This document shows positions 53,308 to 62,465 of a DNA stretch of 64,000 bases, in pieces. Each line of letters opens with the position of its first letter. Position 1 is the first letter of the stretch. The stretch spans positions 1 through 64,000 of the forward strand of contig NZ_VZDO01000022.1 of the NCBI RefSeq assembly GCF_008802405.1, in the 5' to 3' direction. The position numbers and the translations under genes were made by a program. Under the pieces are notes generated by a model. It was not told the origin of the DNA and ran no database searches. It saw only the letters and a list, made by a program, of their open reading frames with translations. This DNA is from Plantimonas leprariae. Its GTDB lineage: Bacteria > Pseudomonadota > Alphaproteobacteria > Rhizobiales > Rhizobiaceae.

Positions 53308-54357
53308 CTACCCGTGCCGGAACTTCGCGAAGGTGGCCTTCGCCTTCGCGGTGGCGGCGGCGCTGGATTTGCCGATCGTGTCGGCGACGCGCGCGCCGCG
53401 CGAGCCGAGCGGCTTTGCCGGCTCGTCGGTCGTGTCGAGCGCCGTCTGGTGCTCCATCTCGGCGTTGATCTCGGCACCGATGATGAAGATGATCGAGGAG
53501 ATCCACACCCAGATCATGAAGCCGATCACGCCGCCGACCGTGCCGTAGGTGGCGTTGTAGTTGGCGAGGTTCTGCAGGTACCAGGAAAAGGCGATCGAGG
53601 TGACGATCCAGACCACCGAGGTCAGTACCGCGCCGAACAGCACCCAGCTCCAGCGCGCCGGGTTCCGGCTCGGGCCGAAGCGGTAGATCATCGCGATCGC
53701 GCCGACGACGAGCGCGAACATCACCGGCCAGCGCATCGCGGCGATGATACCGTCGGAAACGCTCGACAGGCCGAGAACGGCCATCACGGCCGGCACCACG
53801 CCCACCGACACGATCAGGAGGATGGCGATCACCACCGCGCCGAGGGTGAAACCGAAGGCGACGAGGTTCAGCACGAAGAAGTTGCGCTTCTCGAACTCGC
53901 CATAGGCGATGTTCATCGCCTCGAACAGCGTCTTGATGCCGTTGTTGGCACTCCAGAGCGCGATGAGCAGGCCGATCACGAAAGTCGTCGAGAGCGTGCC
54001 CGTGTCCTGCGCGACCAGCCGCTCCAACTGCCCCTGCAAGAGTTCCGTGCCCGCCTGCGGCAGGAACTGGCCGATGAAGGCGATGTGCTCGGCGATGGAG
54101 TGGGGATCGGCGACGAAACCGTAGAACGAGACGAAGACGGCGAAGGCCGGGAACAGCGCCAGGAGGAGGTAGAAGGTCGCGCCAGCCGCGATCAGCATCA
54201 CCCGGTCCTCGAAGAACGACCGGTAGAGCCTGAGCCCGATGTCGCGCCAGCCTTTCAACGGGATGCCGAACGGCCCGCTCGCATCCCTCCCCCGTCCCGG
54301 CTCGCTCGCGCGCCGACGCATCTCGTCGGCCGTGCTCTCGCCAAAACGCAAGCTCAT
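53308..54357 (-). CDS. YihY/BrkB (UPF0761) family membrane protein
   Basis: 349 residues with six membrane helices between about 50 and 305. Family markers: RVMLIAAGATFYLLLALFPAFAVFVSFYGFVADP, LLIALWSANNGIKTLFEAMNIAYGEFEKRNFF, YNATYGTVGGVIGFMIWVWISSIIFIIGAEINAEMEHQ. The name RNase BN for this family is historical and wrong; function unknown. Convergent with fadJ, with 2 bp between stop codons. Confidence 0.9.
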   Translation of the reverse strand: MSLRFGESTADEMRRRASEPGRGRDASGPFGIPLKGWRDIGLRLYRSFFEDRVMLIAAGATFYLLLALFPAFAVFVSFYGFVADPHSIAEHIAFIGQFLPQAGTELLQGQLERLVAQDTGTLSTTFVIGLLIALWSANNGIKTLFEAMNIAYGEFEKRNFFVLNLVAFGFTLGAVVIAILLIVSVGVVPAVMAVLGLSSVSDGIIAAMRWPVMFALVVGAIAMIYRFGPSRNPARWSWVLFGAVLTSVVWIVTSIAFSWYLQNLANYNATYGTVGGVIGFMIWVWISSIIFIIGAEINAEMEHQTALDTTDEPAKPLGSRGARVADTIGKSSAAATAKAKATFAKFRHG

Positions 54358-54503
54358 GCAACATCCTCCGGTCGCCCGCAGCCGGCCCCCACGATAATGC
54401 CATATTTCGCGCACCGGTTCCCGGCCTGCGGCGTCTATCCCCCGGAAAGCGCTGGCCCCTTGCGGACGGCGCGTTTTGCTGGACAAACGAAGCCCGCGGT
54501 CGT

Positions 54504-54530
54504 AAGGGAATAAGAGGACTTTATTCCTTT
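54504..54530. promoter_or_regulatory. Putative operator of the S24-type regulator
   Basis: AAGGGAATAA and TTATTCCTTT form 10-bp arms with one mismatch around a 7-bp spacer, ending 16 bp before the ATG of the regulator. It is a clear AT-containing dyad in a GC-rich promoter region, as expected for autoregulation of a repressor-like protein. Confidence 0.55.
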
Positions 54531-54546
54531 TCGGACGCTCGGACTC

Positions 54547-55215
54547 ATGGCGGCAGATACGTTCTCGCATGAACAGATCTGGGCCGCGATCGACGGCTTG
54601 GCCGAACGCAACAAGCTGACGGCTTCCGGCCTGGCGCGGCGCGCGGGGCTCGACCCGACGACCTTCAACAAGTCGAAGCGGCGGGCGGGCGACGGGCGGC
54701 CGCGCTGGCCCTCGACCGAATCGATCGCGAAGATCATCGACGCCACCAATTCGAGCTTCGACGACTTCATGTCGCTGATGCGCGGCGGGGCGCTGCGCGC
54801 CGCCTTTCCCGGACGCCTCGTGCCGAGCATTTCCATCCCGCTGATCGGCTTCGCGCAGGCCGGCGGCGGCGGCTATTTCGACGATGCCGGCTTTCCGGCC
54901 GGCCAGGGCTGGGACGAGATCGCACCGCCCCAGCCCGCCGCCGACGGATCGACCTACGCGCTGGAGGTTTCCGGCGATTCGATGCTCCCCCTCTACCGCG
55001 ACGGCGACGTCATCATCGTGTCGCGCGGCGAGACGGTGCGCCGCGGCGACCGCGTCGTGGTGAAGACGCGCGATGGGGAAGTGATGGCGAAGATTCTGCA
55101 GCGGCAGACCTCGAAGACGGTCGAGCTCGCCTCGATCAACAAGGATTTCCCGGACCGGCATTTCCGGATCGAGGAGATCGAATGGATCGCGCGAATCCTC
55201 TGGGCCAGCCAGTAG
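54547..55215 (+). CDS. Helix-turn-helix regulator with S24 (LexA/CI-like) peptidase domain
   Basis: 222 residues. N-terminal HTH (about 7-65: QIWAAIDGLAERNKLTASGLARRAGLDPTTFNKSKR) and C-terminal S24 domain (about 115-222) with the serine of ALEVSGDSMLPLYRDGDVIIVSRG and the lysine of RGDRVVVKTRDGEVMAKIL. The A/G cleavage dipeptide may be AQAGGGG or nearby. Similar proteins are chromosomal and conserved in Rhizobiales rather than phage-borne. Followed after 1 bp by a nuclease-fold gene. Confidence 0.87.
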   Translation: MAADTFSHEQIWAAIDGLAERNKLTASGLARRAGLDPTTFNKSKRRAGDGRPRWPSTESIAKIIDATNSSFDDFMSLMRGGALRAAFPGRLVPSISIPLIGFAQAGGGGYFDDAGFPAGQGWDEIAPPQPAADGSTYALEVSGDSMLPLYRDGDVIIVSRGETVRRGDRVVVKTRDGEVMAKILQRQTSKTVELASINKDFPDRHFRIEEIEWIARILWASQ

Positions 55216-55216
55216 G

Positions 55217-55978
55217 GTGGGCGGCCTGCCGGTTGGAACGCGGCTCGAAGCGGCGCGCGAGCGCCTGCAGGGAACGGCGGCGACAGTGCTCGGCCTCGTC
55301 GCGATCGCGCTCGTGTTCGTCTATCTCGTGCCGCGGCAAGCCGACATCGCCTCCGCCATGAACGCGCGCTGGGAGCGGATGCGCACGGCGGCGGAAGCGC
55401 GGGAGGCAGCAGAAGGCCGGTCGCCGGCAGAAGCTGCGGTCGAAACGCCCGCCGCCCCGGTCGACAATCCCGCCCCTGCTGAAACTGGCGGCTCCCCGGA
55501 CGTCGCCCAGACCGCCGCTGTTGCGCCAGCGGCGCCACCTGCCGCGCCCGCGCCGCTGCCGGCGGCCACGCCTCCCGCCGGAGCCGAAGCGGAACTGCTG
55601 GCGCGGCCGGTCGTGCTCGACACCGCGACGATCCTGATCCGGCGCGGCAAGGTGCATCTGGAAGGCATCGAGGCCGCGCCGCTGTCGCGGCGCTGCGGCG
55701 AGGCGGGACCGCGCGGCTGGTTCTGCGGCGTCGAGGCGCGCACGCGTTTCCGCTCCTGGCTGCGCGCGCGCTCGATCTCCTGCAACGTGCCGAAGGGCTT
55801 CGGCGACGACGCCGGCGAGGTCGAGGCCCGGTGCGATCTGTCCGGCACGGATATCGGCGGCTGGCTGGTCGAGAACGGCTTCGCCGAAGCCGCGCCCGGC
55901 AGCGACTACGTGCAGGCGGAAGCGAAGGCGAAGGCCGCCAAGCTCGGCATCTGGGCCGAGCACCGCATGGAGGACTGA
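55217..55978 (+). CDS. Membrane-anchored thermonuclease-fold protein, possibly inactive
   Basis: 253 residues from a GTG directly after the previous stop codon. One membrane helix (about 20-40, ATVLGLVAIALVFVYLV), a Pro/Ala-rich periplasmic linker (about 70-125), then an SNase-like domain: TILIRRGKVHLEGIEAAPLSRRCG ... WFCGVEARTRFRSWLRAR ... GEVEARCDLSGTDIGGWLVENGFAEAAPGSDYVQAEAKAKAAKLGIW. The first catalytic Arg/Asp/Glu cluster of active SNases (RLxGID-PE) reads HLEGIEAAP here, so activity is doubtful. Cysteines replace part of the usual core. Confidence 0.75.
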   Translation: MGGLPVGTRLEAARERLQGTAATVLGLVAIALVFVYLVPRQADIASAMNARWERMRTAAEAREAAEGRSPAEAAVETPAAPVDNPAPAETGGSPDVAQTAAVAPAAPPAAPAPLPAATPPAGAEAELLARPVVLDTATILIRRGKVHLEGIEAAPLSRRCGEAGPRGWFCGVEARTRFRSWLRARSISCNVPKGFGDDAGEVEARCDLSGTDIGGWLVENGFAEAAPGSDYVQAEAKAKAAKLGIWAEHRMED

Positions 55979-55987
55979 AGCCCGCCT

Positions 55988-57634
55988 TCAGGCGGCCTGC
56001 GCGAGTTCCCCCGCCAGCGCCTTACGGATCAGCGAGCGCGTCTCGTCGATGCCGTAGAGCGAGACGAAGGAGCCGAAGCGCGGTCCCCGCTCCTGCCCGA
56101 TCAACGTTTGGTACAGCGCCTGGAACCAGGTGCCGGAGACACCCGGACCGCCGTTCGGGCCGGTCTTCGAGCGATCCTGATACCGCTCGATCGGCCGCGC
56201 CACGTCGAGGATCGCGTCCTGGATCGCCTCGGCGTCCGCCCCCGCCGGCAGTCCCGCCAGCTTCTCATCCAGTTCGTGAAGCGCTTCGCGCTCCACATCA
56301 TCCGGCGCGCGGAAGCGCTTGGAAGGCTCCACGAAATCCTTGAAATAGCGTAAAGCGTAGCCGACGAGCCGGTCGAGGTCCGGGTCGGTTTCCGGCGAGG
56401 AGCCCGGCGCGTAGCGGCTGATGTAGCCCCAGAGCGAGCCCTTGCCGCCGGCGTTCGAGGCCGAGACGAGGTTCAGGAGCATCGCGAACGGCACCTTGGC
56501 CGGTTCCGTCGGCGGCGTGCCGCCGTGGATGTGCCAAACCGGGTTCTGCATCCGCTGCTTCAGATCCTGCCGACCTTGCGCGGCGACGAAGCCGTAATAG
56601 TCGTCGACCGCCTTCGGGATGACGTCGAAATGCAGGCGCTTCGCCGCGCGCGGCTTGTGGAACATGTAGAGCGCGAGGCTTTCCGGCGAGGCGTAGGCCA
56701 GCCAGTCCTCGATCGAGATGCCGTTGCCCTTCGACTTCGAGATCTTCTGCCCCTGTTCGTCGAGGAACAGTTCGTAGACGAAGTGCTCCGGCGGCGTGCC
56801 GCCGAGGATCGCGCAGATGCGGTCGTAGACGATGGCGTTCGTCTGGTGGTCCTTGCCGAACATCTCGAAGTCGACGCCGAGCGCCGCCCAGCGCATGCCG
56901 AAGTCCGGCTTCCACTGCAGCTTCACCGCGCCGCCGGTGACGGGTAGCGTCGTCTCTTCCCCATCCTCGTCGAGGAAGGTCACGGTGCCGGCCTCGGCAT
57001 CGACATGGCGCATCGGCACGTAGAGGACGCGGCCGGTCTTCGGCGAGATCGGCAGGAACGGGCTGTAGGTCGCCTGCCGCTCCGCGCCCAGCGTCGGCAG
57101 CATGACGGCCATGATGTCGTCGTAGCGCTCGGCGGCGAGACGCAGCGTCGCGTCGAAGCGGCCGGACTTGTAGTAGTCCGTCGCGCTGGCGAACTCGTAG
57201 TCGAAGCCGAACGTGTCGAGGAAGCGACGCAGCATCGCGTTGTTGTGGTGCGCGAAGCTTGGGAACTCGCCGCCGAACGGGTTCGGCACCACAGACAGCG
57301 GCTTGTGGAGATGCGGCTCCAGCATGGCGCGGTTCGGCACGTTGTCCGGGATCTTCCGCATGCCGTCCATGTCGTCGGAGAAGCAGATCAGCCGCGTCGG
57401 CAGCTTGTCGCCGGTCAGGACGCGGAAGGCGTGGCGCACCATGGAGGTGCGCGCCACCTCGCCAAACGTGCCGATATGCGGCAGGCCGGACGGGCCGTAG
57501 CCGGTCTCGAACAGCACCTCGCGCGTGTCGCCCTGCAACCGGGCGAGGATCTTGCGGGCTTCCTCGAACGGCCAGGCGCCCGAGGTCGCTGCTTCGGCGA
57601 TCTCGGCTTCGGTAACGTGCAAGGGTTCGGACAT
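55988..57634 (-). CDS. lysK: Lysyl-tRNA synthetase, class I
   Basis: 548 residues. Class I signatures: [19 protein letters not shown] (HIGH-type) and [17 protein letters not shown] (KMSKS-type). Other family blocks are [21 protein letters not shown] and [15 protein letters not shown]. Class I LysRS is the alphaproteobacterial and archaeal form, unrelated to class II LysS. Start at the ATG at 57634. Convergent with the nuclease-fold gene. Confidence 0.95.
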   Translation of the reverse strand: MSEPLHVTEAEIAEAATSGAWPFEEARKILARLQGDTREVLFETGYGPSGLPHIGTFGEVARTSMVRHAFRVLTGDKLPTRLICFSDDMDGMRKIPDNVPNRAMLEPHLHKPLSVVPNPFGGEFPSFAHHNNAMLRRFLDTFGFDYEFASATDYYKSGRFDATLRLAAERYDDIMAVMLPTLGAERQATYSPFLPISPKTGRVLYVPMRHVDAEAGTVTFLDEDGEETTLPVTGGAVKLQWKPDFGMRWAALGVDFEMFGKDHQTNAIVYDRICAILGGTPPEHFVYELFLDEQGQKISKSKGNGISIEDWLAYASPESLALYMFHKPRAAKRLHFDVIPKAVDDYYGFVAAQGRQDLKQRMQNPVWHIHGGTPPTEPAKVPFAMLLNLVSASNAGGKGSLWGYISRYAPGSSPETDPDLDRLVGYALRYFKDFVEPSKRFRAPDDVEREALHELDEKLAGLPAGADAEAIQDAILDVARPIERYQDRSKTGPNGGPGVSGTWFQALYQTLIGQERGPRFGSFVSLYGIDETRSLIRKALAGELAQAA

Positions 57635-57747
57635 GACGGCTGCGATCCCGCGGCAGGTACGAAAGGTCGGGCGCCGCGCCGGGCTGCGCGGCCGCCTCAT
57701 GCGTGGGGTCTATGTTTCGCGTCCGAGAGCGTCAACCGCCTCGGTTC

Positions 57748-58590
57748 TCAGAACGCGCTCGTCGGGAAGTACCGCAGCATCAGCTCGGAAAAGCCCTTCT
57801 TGGCGACGACCTGCCCGAGCGCGTAGTCGAGCGCCTGCGCCAGGTCCCGATCCTTCCTCGCCACCGCGACCGCCAGCCCCTCGCCAAGGAAGCGCTCGGA
57901 CAGGTAGGGGCCGCCCGCGAAGGCACAGCACTCCTTCGCGGCGTCGCTGTCCAGCCAGAAGGATAGGGACACCCCTTCCCCGAAGACCGCCGCCACTTCC
58001 TTCCGCTTCAGTGCTTCGAGAGCGACGTCCCGGCCGTCGAACTCCACCTTCACGGCCTTCGGGAAGAAGGCGGACAGCATCGCTGCGTGGGCGCTGCCGC
58101 GCACGACGCCGACGCGGAGCCCGGCGACGCGGTCGCCGACCGGCTCGGCCAGCGGCGCGTCGCGGCGCACGACGAAGCGGGCGGGATAGCGGAAGTAGCT
58201 TTGCGTGAAGGCGAGGTCGCGCCGGCTTTCCGGCGTCACCGCGACGCCGGCCGCGATGGCGTCGGCCTCGCCGCGCAGCAGTGCTGGGACGAGCTGGTCG
58301 AACGGCTTCGCCTCGATCTGGCAGCGGTCGAGGGCGTCGAGCTCGGCGCAGAGCATGCGGACGAGATCGACGTTGAAGCCGGTCAGCCGGCCGCTGCCGT
58401 CGAGGAAGTTGAAAGGAGGATAATCGACGCTCGTGAGAAAGCGGATGCGGGGCCGTTCGTTGACCTCCGGCCTGCCGAGGCGCTGGCGCTGGTCCCAGAA
58501 GTTCGGTGTCGGGACCTCGTCGCTTCGGGCGACGGAGGGAAGACAAAGTAGCAAGACGGCTACTGATACAACCTTCGCGAGATTAACCAT
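57748..58590 (-). CDS. Periplasmic amino-acid-type solute-binding protein (SBP_bac_3)
   Basis: 280 residues: signal peptide (AKVVSVAVLLLCLPSVARS), then the type 3 fold: RIRFLTSVDYPPFNFLDGSGRLTGFNVDLVRMLCAEL, GEADAIAAGVAVTPESRRDLAFTQSYFRYPARFVVRRDA, GLRVGVVRGSAHAAML and LGEGLAVAVARKDRDLAQALDYALGQV. No permease or ATPase genes are adjacent, so it is an orphan or a sensor partner. Divergent from the glycosyltransferase gene with 97 bp between starts. Confidence 0.87.
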   Translation of the reverse strand: MVNLAKVVSVAVLLLCLPSVARSDEVPTPNFWDQRQRLGRPEVNERPRIRFLTSVDYPPFNFLDGSGRLTGFNVDLVRMLCAELDALDRCQIEAKPFDQLVPALLRGEADAIAAGVAVTPESRRDLAFTQSYFRYPARFVVRRDAPLAEPVGDRVAGLRVGVVRGSAHAAMLSAFFPKAVKVEFDGRDVALEALKRKEVAAVFGEGVSLSFWLDSDAAKECCAFAGGPYLSERFLGEGLAVAVARKDRDLAQALDYALGQVVAKKGFSELMLRYFPTSAF

Positions 58591-58687
58591 TCGTTAACTT
58601 CAGGCACCGGTTTCTATCTGCGGTAGCATTCTTCCCGGAAGGTGCGCACGGGGGCGTGGAGGCCGAATTCGGCAGCCGCGCGATGCG

Positions 58688-60706
58688 ATGGTGTCGATAC
58701 GCATGCGCGAGCAGGATCATGCCACGGGTCTTCCTTCCATCGCGCTTCCATACGGGCCGAACGCTTCGAACGGCAAGCGGGACGACGACACCATCGAGGT
58801 GCTTTCGATTCCTGCAACCGATCGGGTCGCCGCCGACCCGTTGGCGGATGTGCTGGCGTGTCTTGGCGTGGACCAGGTGCAATATGCGGCGGCCCGCTAC
58901 GCCGCGGCCGTGAACGGCACCGACAGCGCGGCGGAACTCGTCGCGGCAGGGCTGATCGACGAAGCGCTTCTCGCGGACACAGTCGCCGAAACGCTCCGGT
59001 TGCGGCGGCCCGACGCCCCTCCGCCGGCGATCGCGGAAGTCGGCTTGGCCGGCTCGCGCCGCATCCTGCGCACCGCGGAACCGACCCCGCGCGTTCTGAT
59101 CGCGCCCCGGCTCGAAGACCTCGTCCCCGTGGTCGATTTCCTAACCGCGAAGCCGTTCCTCGCCCGCCAGACCGAGGTCGCGAGCCTGCGGGAACTCGAC
59201 ACCGCCAGGGCTGAAGCCACACGGGCGGAGCGCTCCGACCTCGCCCGCCTCAGCCTGTCGCGCGATCGGCTGGACCTGTCCGCGCGGCTCACCGTCACCG
59301 GCTCGCAAGGCTTCGTCGCGGCACTCGTGCTGACTGGAATGCTCGCCCTCGTATTGTTCACATGGTGGGGCGGCGTCGCCGCGCATCTGGCGACGCTTCT
59401 GCTTTATCTCGGCTGCATCGCCTTGCGTTTCGGCGCGGCGATCGACCTGCTGCGAACCTCGGGTGGACGGCGGGAACTGATCCATGTCGCGGCGTGCCAG
59501 GAGCGCCATCCGACCTACAGCGTCCTCGTCGCCTTGCGAAACGAGGGGCCCGACACGGTCGGCACGCTCGTCGAAGCGCTCGACATGCTCCGCTGGCCGC
59601 GCTCGAAGCTTCAGATTCTCCTAATCTGCGAGGCGGACGACGCGGCGACGGTCGCGGTCGTCCGCGAGGCGATCCGGGGGCGTCCATGCTTTCGATTGGA
59701 AGAGGTGCCGCCCTCCCATCCGCGGACGAAGCCGAAGGCGCTGAACTTCACCCTACCCCTCGCGACCGGCGAGTTCGTCGCCCTGTTCGACGCCGAGGAC
59801 AAGCCGTCGCCGGACCAGCTTCTGACCGCTTGGGCTGCGTTCCGCGCGGCGGATGCGAGCCTTGCCTGCGTGCAGGCGCCGCTCGTCGTGACGAACGGGA
59901 CGAAGGGCTGGCTGCCGGCGCATTTCGCGCTCGAATACGCGGCGCTGTTCTTCGGCCTTCTGCCCTGGCTTGCCGAACGGCGCATGCCGCTGCCCCTCGG
60001 CGGCACGTCGAACCATTTCCGGCGCGAGGCTCTCGTTGCGGTCGGCGGTTGGGACAGCCACAACGTCACGGAGGATGCCGACCTCGGCATGCGCTTCTCC
60101 CGCCACGGTTACCGGACAGGGACGATCGCCTCGCCGACCTGCGAGGAAGCGCCGCTGCGCTGGCGCGACTGGCGCAATCAGCGCACGCGCTGGATGAAGG
60201 GCTATGCGCAGACCTGGCTGATCCACATGCGAAAGCCCGCGACGCTGATGCGCGAGCTGGGCATCCGGGACTTCTGCGTGTTCCAGCTTCTCTTCGCCGG
60301 CATGCTGCTGTCGAGCGCACTCAACACCGTCGTGCTCGCCCTCCTGCTGCGCGATCTCGGCGGCCTGCTCGTCCATGGCTGGCTCGGCCGGACGCAGGGG
60401 CTGCTGCTCGCGCTCGACGGCCTCGTGCTCGTCGCGGGCTTCGGCACCTACGCCACGCTGGCGACCCTGTGCTCCCGCCGAAGCGGACGAACAGGCATCC
60501 TGCGCGAGATCTGGACGTTGCCGGCCTACTGGTTGCTGGTCAGCCTCGCGACGCTTCGCGCGCTGTACCAGTTGTGGCGAGCGCCGCAGCTTTGGGAAAA
60601 GACGCCGCATGGCGAGGCGGCGCGGCGAGTAAGGGCCGACGAACGGCAGCGGCGGCCCGACACCATACCGAGCATCGGCGCGGCGGTGCCGTTGCTCGAA
60701 CGGTGA
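58688..60706 (+). CDS. Membrane-bound family 2 glycosyltransferase with long N-terminal domain
   Basis: 672 residues. The cytoplasmic N-terminus (about 1-205) looks like a GspE/MshEN-type region (GLIDEALLADTVAETLRLRRPD). Two membrane helices follow (about 210-258), then a GT2 domain: TYSVLVALRNEGPDTVGTLVEALDML, FVALFDAEDKPSPDQL (DxD-like), LGGTSNHFRREAL, VTEDADLGMRFSRHGYRTG and QRTRWMKGYAQTW (QxxRW). The C-terminus has four membrane helices. Processive exopolysaccharide synthesis is likely. Start at 58688 or at the Met five codons later. Confidence 0.88.
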   Translation: MVSIRMREQDHATGLPSIALPYGPNASNGKRDDDTIEVLSIPATDRVAADPLADVLACLGVDQVQYAAARYAAAVNGTDSAAELVAAGLIDEALLADTVAETLRLRRPDAPPPAIAEVGLAGSRRILRTAEPTPRVLIAPRLEDLVPVVDFLTAKPFLARQTEVASLRELDTARAEATRAERSDLARLSLSRDRLDLSARLTVTGSQGFVAALVLTGMLALVLFTWWGGVAAHLATLLLYLGCIALRFGAAIDLLRTSGGRRELIHVAACQERHPTYSVLVALRNEGPDTVGTLVEALDMLRWPRSKLQILLICEADDAATVAVVREAIRGRPCFRLEEVPPSHPRTKPKALNFTLPLATGEFVALFDAEDKPSPDQLLTAWAAFRAADASLACVQAPLVVTNGTKGWLPAHFALEYAALFFGLLPWLAERRMPLPLGGTSNHFRREALVAVGGWDSHNVTEDADLGMRFSRHGYRTGTIASPTCEEAPLRWRDWRNQRTRWMKGYAQTWLIHMRKPATLMRELGIRDFCVFQLLFAGMLLSSALNTVVLALLLRDLGGLLVHGWLGRTQGLLLALDGLVLVAGFGTYATLATLCSRRSGRTGILREIWTLPAYWLLVSLATLRALYQLWRAPQLWEKTPHGEAARRVRADERQRRPDTIPSIGAAVPLLER

Positions 60707-60781
60707 GAGGCGGCGGAGCAGCCTCGACTTGGACGCGGGCGTCTGCTTCTGTCCGTGTCGATCTTGAGTTCGGATTCGCGC

Positions 60782-61133
60782 ATGCCCGTCACCGGTCGCA
60801 AATACAGCGGGACCATCTGCCTGGGGGGGGGCGGCGCTCCTGTCGCTGTCGGCCTGCGTCAGCACGGACGAACAGCTCCGCACCATGCAGCAGTACAACG
60901 CGATTTCCTCGTCGCCCTCGACGGACCCGGCCTACGACTATTCGGTGATCCTGCGGAATCTGAAGCCGCTCGGCGTCGACATGGCCAATCCGGTGGACCG
61001 GCAGAAGCTCGCCGTCGCCTATCTCGGCGACAAGTGCCCGAACGGCAAGATCGTCAGCGAAACGGCGCTCAAGACGACGATGCCGGGCCTCGGACCGTCC
61101 GACATGGATTACGCCGTCCGACTCAAGTGCTGA
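60782..61133 (+). pseudogene. Small lipoprotein gene, out of frame at a nine-G run
   Basis: ATG at 60782 starts MPVTGRKYSGTICL, then the run of nine G (60823-60831) puts the frame into nonsense-like GGGGAPVAVGL. Skipping one G restores AALLSLSACVSTDEQLRTM, a complete signal peptide and lipobox (LSAC), and the frame continues to GDKCPNGKIVSETALKTTMPGLGPSDMDYAVRLKC. With eight G the gene would encode about 116 residues. So it is either phase-variable (off state), a recent frameshift or a sequencing artefact. The downstream part shows no decay. Confidence 0.72.
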
Positions 61134-61158
61134 CCGGCAGGAAATTCGCCTGATGGAT

Positions 61159-61233
61159 TGGAGCGGGCGATGGGAATCGAACCCACGACATTCAGCTTGG
61201 GAAGCTGACGTTCTACCTCTGAACTACGCCCGC
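61159..61233 (-). tRNA. tRNA-Gly (anticodon CCC)
   Basis: Full cloverleaf on the minus strand: acceptor GCGGGCG/CGCCCGC, D arm GTTC/GAAC, anticodon stem TCAGC/GCTGA with loop TTCCCAA (anticodon CCC), T arm GTGGG TTCGATT CCCAT, discriminator T, and encoded CCA at 61161-61159. Reads GGG codons. No direct repeat of its 3' end is seen nearby, so there is no sign of integration here. Confidence 0.95.
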
Positions 61234-61289
61234 GCCGCGAGGCCGAAACTCGCAAGCGCGGGCCCGACCGTCAAGCGGTTTCGCACGGC

Positions 61290-62384
61290 TCAGACGAAAT
61301 GCTTCGACAGCTTCAGCCCCTGCGCCTGATAGTTGGACGCGAGGCTGGTGCCGTAGAGCTTGTCCGGCAGGCCGGCCATCCGTTCATAGACGAGCCGGCC
61401 GACGATCTGCCCGTGTTCGAGGATGAAGGGCACCTCGTGGCTGCGCACCTCCAGCACCGCGCGGCTGCCCGTGCCGCCGGCCTTCGAGTGGCCGAAGCCC
61501 GGATCGAAGAAGCCGGCGTAATGGACGCGGAATTCCCCGACCAGCGGGTCGAACGGCGTCATCTCGGCGGCATGGGTCGGCGGTACGTGGACCGCTTCGC
61601 CGGACACGAGGATGTAAAATTCGTCCGGATCGAGCACGAGCTCGCCCGGCCGCGACAAGCGCAGCGGCTCCCAGAAGTCGAGCACCGGATGGGCCGCGCG
61701 CTTGTCGACGTCGACGACCCCGGTATGCCGCTTGCCGCGGTAGCCGACGAGGCCGGAAGCATCGCCGAGAAGGTCGATCGACAGCGCCACGCCGCCGTTC
61801 GAGATGTTCGGGTCCGGGCGATCGACTAGGGCTTCCGCCGCATGGAGCGCGCGCAGTTCCGGCTCCGGCAGCGCCGCGCCCGAGTCTTCGCGAAACCGGA
61901 TCTGGTTGAGGCGCGAGCCGGCGCGGACCACCACCGGGAAGGTCCGCGGAGATATCTCGATGTAGAGCGGCCCGTCGTAGCCGGCCGGAATCTTGTCGAA
62001 CTCCTGCGTGCCGTCCGCGAGCAGCCGCGTGAAGATGTCGAGCCGCCCGGTGGAGGACTTCGGATTGGCGGCGGCGGAAACGCCCGGCGGCAGCCGCAGC
62101 CGCTCCATCAGCGGCACGAGATAGACGCAGTTCGTCTCCAGCACGGCCCCTTCCGTGATGTCGACGACATGGAGCTGGAAGCGCCGGAGCTTCTCCGCCA
62201 CCGGCACGTCCCGGCCGGGAAGGAAGCTGGCGCGGATGCGGTAGGCGCTCGTGCCCAGGCGGAGGTCGAGGCTGGCCGGCTGGATCTGCCCGTCGTCCGG
62301 CGGACGATCGGACAGGATCGCCCCGTCCGCGAAGAACGCGGCGATCGCGCGATCCGGCAGGATGCCGCCCCGTTCTTCCGCCAT
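61290..62384 (-). CDS. dcd: 2'-deoxycytidine 5'-triphosphate deaminase, two-domain form
   Basis: 364 residues, about twice the length of E. coli Dcd, as in other alphaproteobacteria. N-terminal half: ILPDRAIAAFFADGAILSDRPPDDGQIQPASLDLRLGTSAYRI, AANPKSSTGRLDIFTRLLADG. The second half repeats the dUTPase-like fold (LSRPGELVLDPDEFYILVSGEAVHVPPTHAAEM, VHYAGFFDPGFGHSKAGGTGSRAVLEVRSHEVPFILEHGQIVGRLVYERM). Provides dUTP for dTMP synthesis. Divergent from metZ, with the SAM-II element between them. Confidence 0.92.
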   Translation of the reverse strand: MAEERGGILPDRAIAAFFADGAILSDRPPDDGQIQPASLDLRLGTSAYRIRASFLPGRDVPVAEKLRRFQLHVVDITEGAVLETNCVYLVPLMERLRLPPGVSAAANPKSSTGRLDIFTRLLADGTQEFDKIPAGYDGPLYIEISPRTFPVVVRAGSRLNQIRFREDSGAALPEPELRALHAAEALVDRPDPNISNGGVALSIDLLGDASGLVGYRGKRHTGVVDVDKRAAHPVLDFWEPLRLSRPGELVLDPDEFYILVSGEAVHVPPTHAAEMTPFDPLVGEFRVHYAGFFDPGFGHSKAGGTGSRAVLEVRSHEVPFILEHGQIVGRLVYERMAGLPDKLYGTSLASNYQAQGLKLSKHFV

Positions 62385-62465
62385 TCCACATCGACTCCAC
62401 GCTCGCGATTCGCTTACGGGTGGAATTGACGGCTGTCCACCGCAGGCTTATGGATTCCCACCGTT

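Noticed and set aside
54547-55215. S24 repressor-like gene as a sign of a prophage
   Set aside because: No phage structural, integrase or lysis genes lie nearby and neighbours are housekeeping genes.
61159-61233. tRNA-Gly as an integration site of a genomic island
   Set aside because: No integrase, no direct repeat of the tRNA 3' end, and flanking genes (dcd, metZ, apaG) are in normal rhizobial order.
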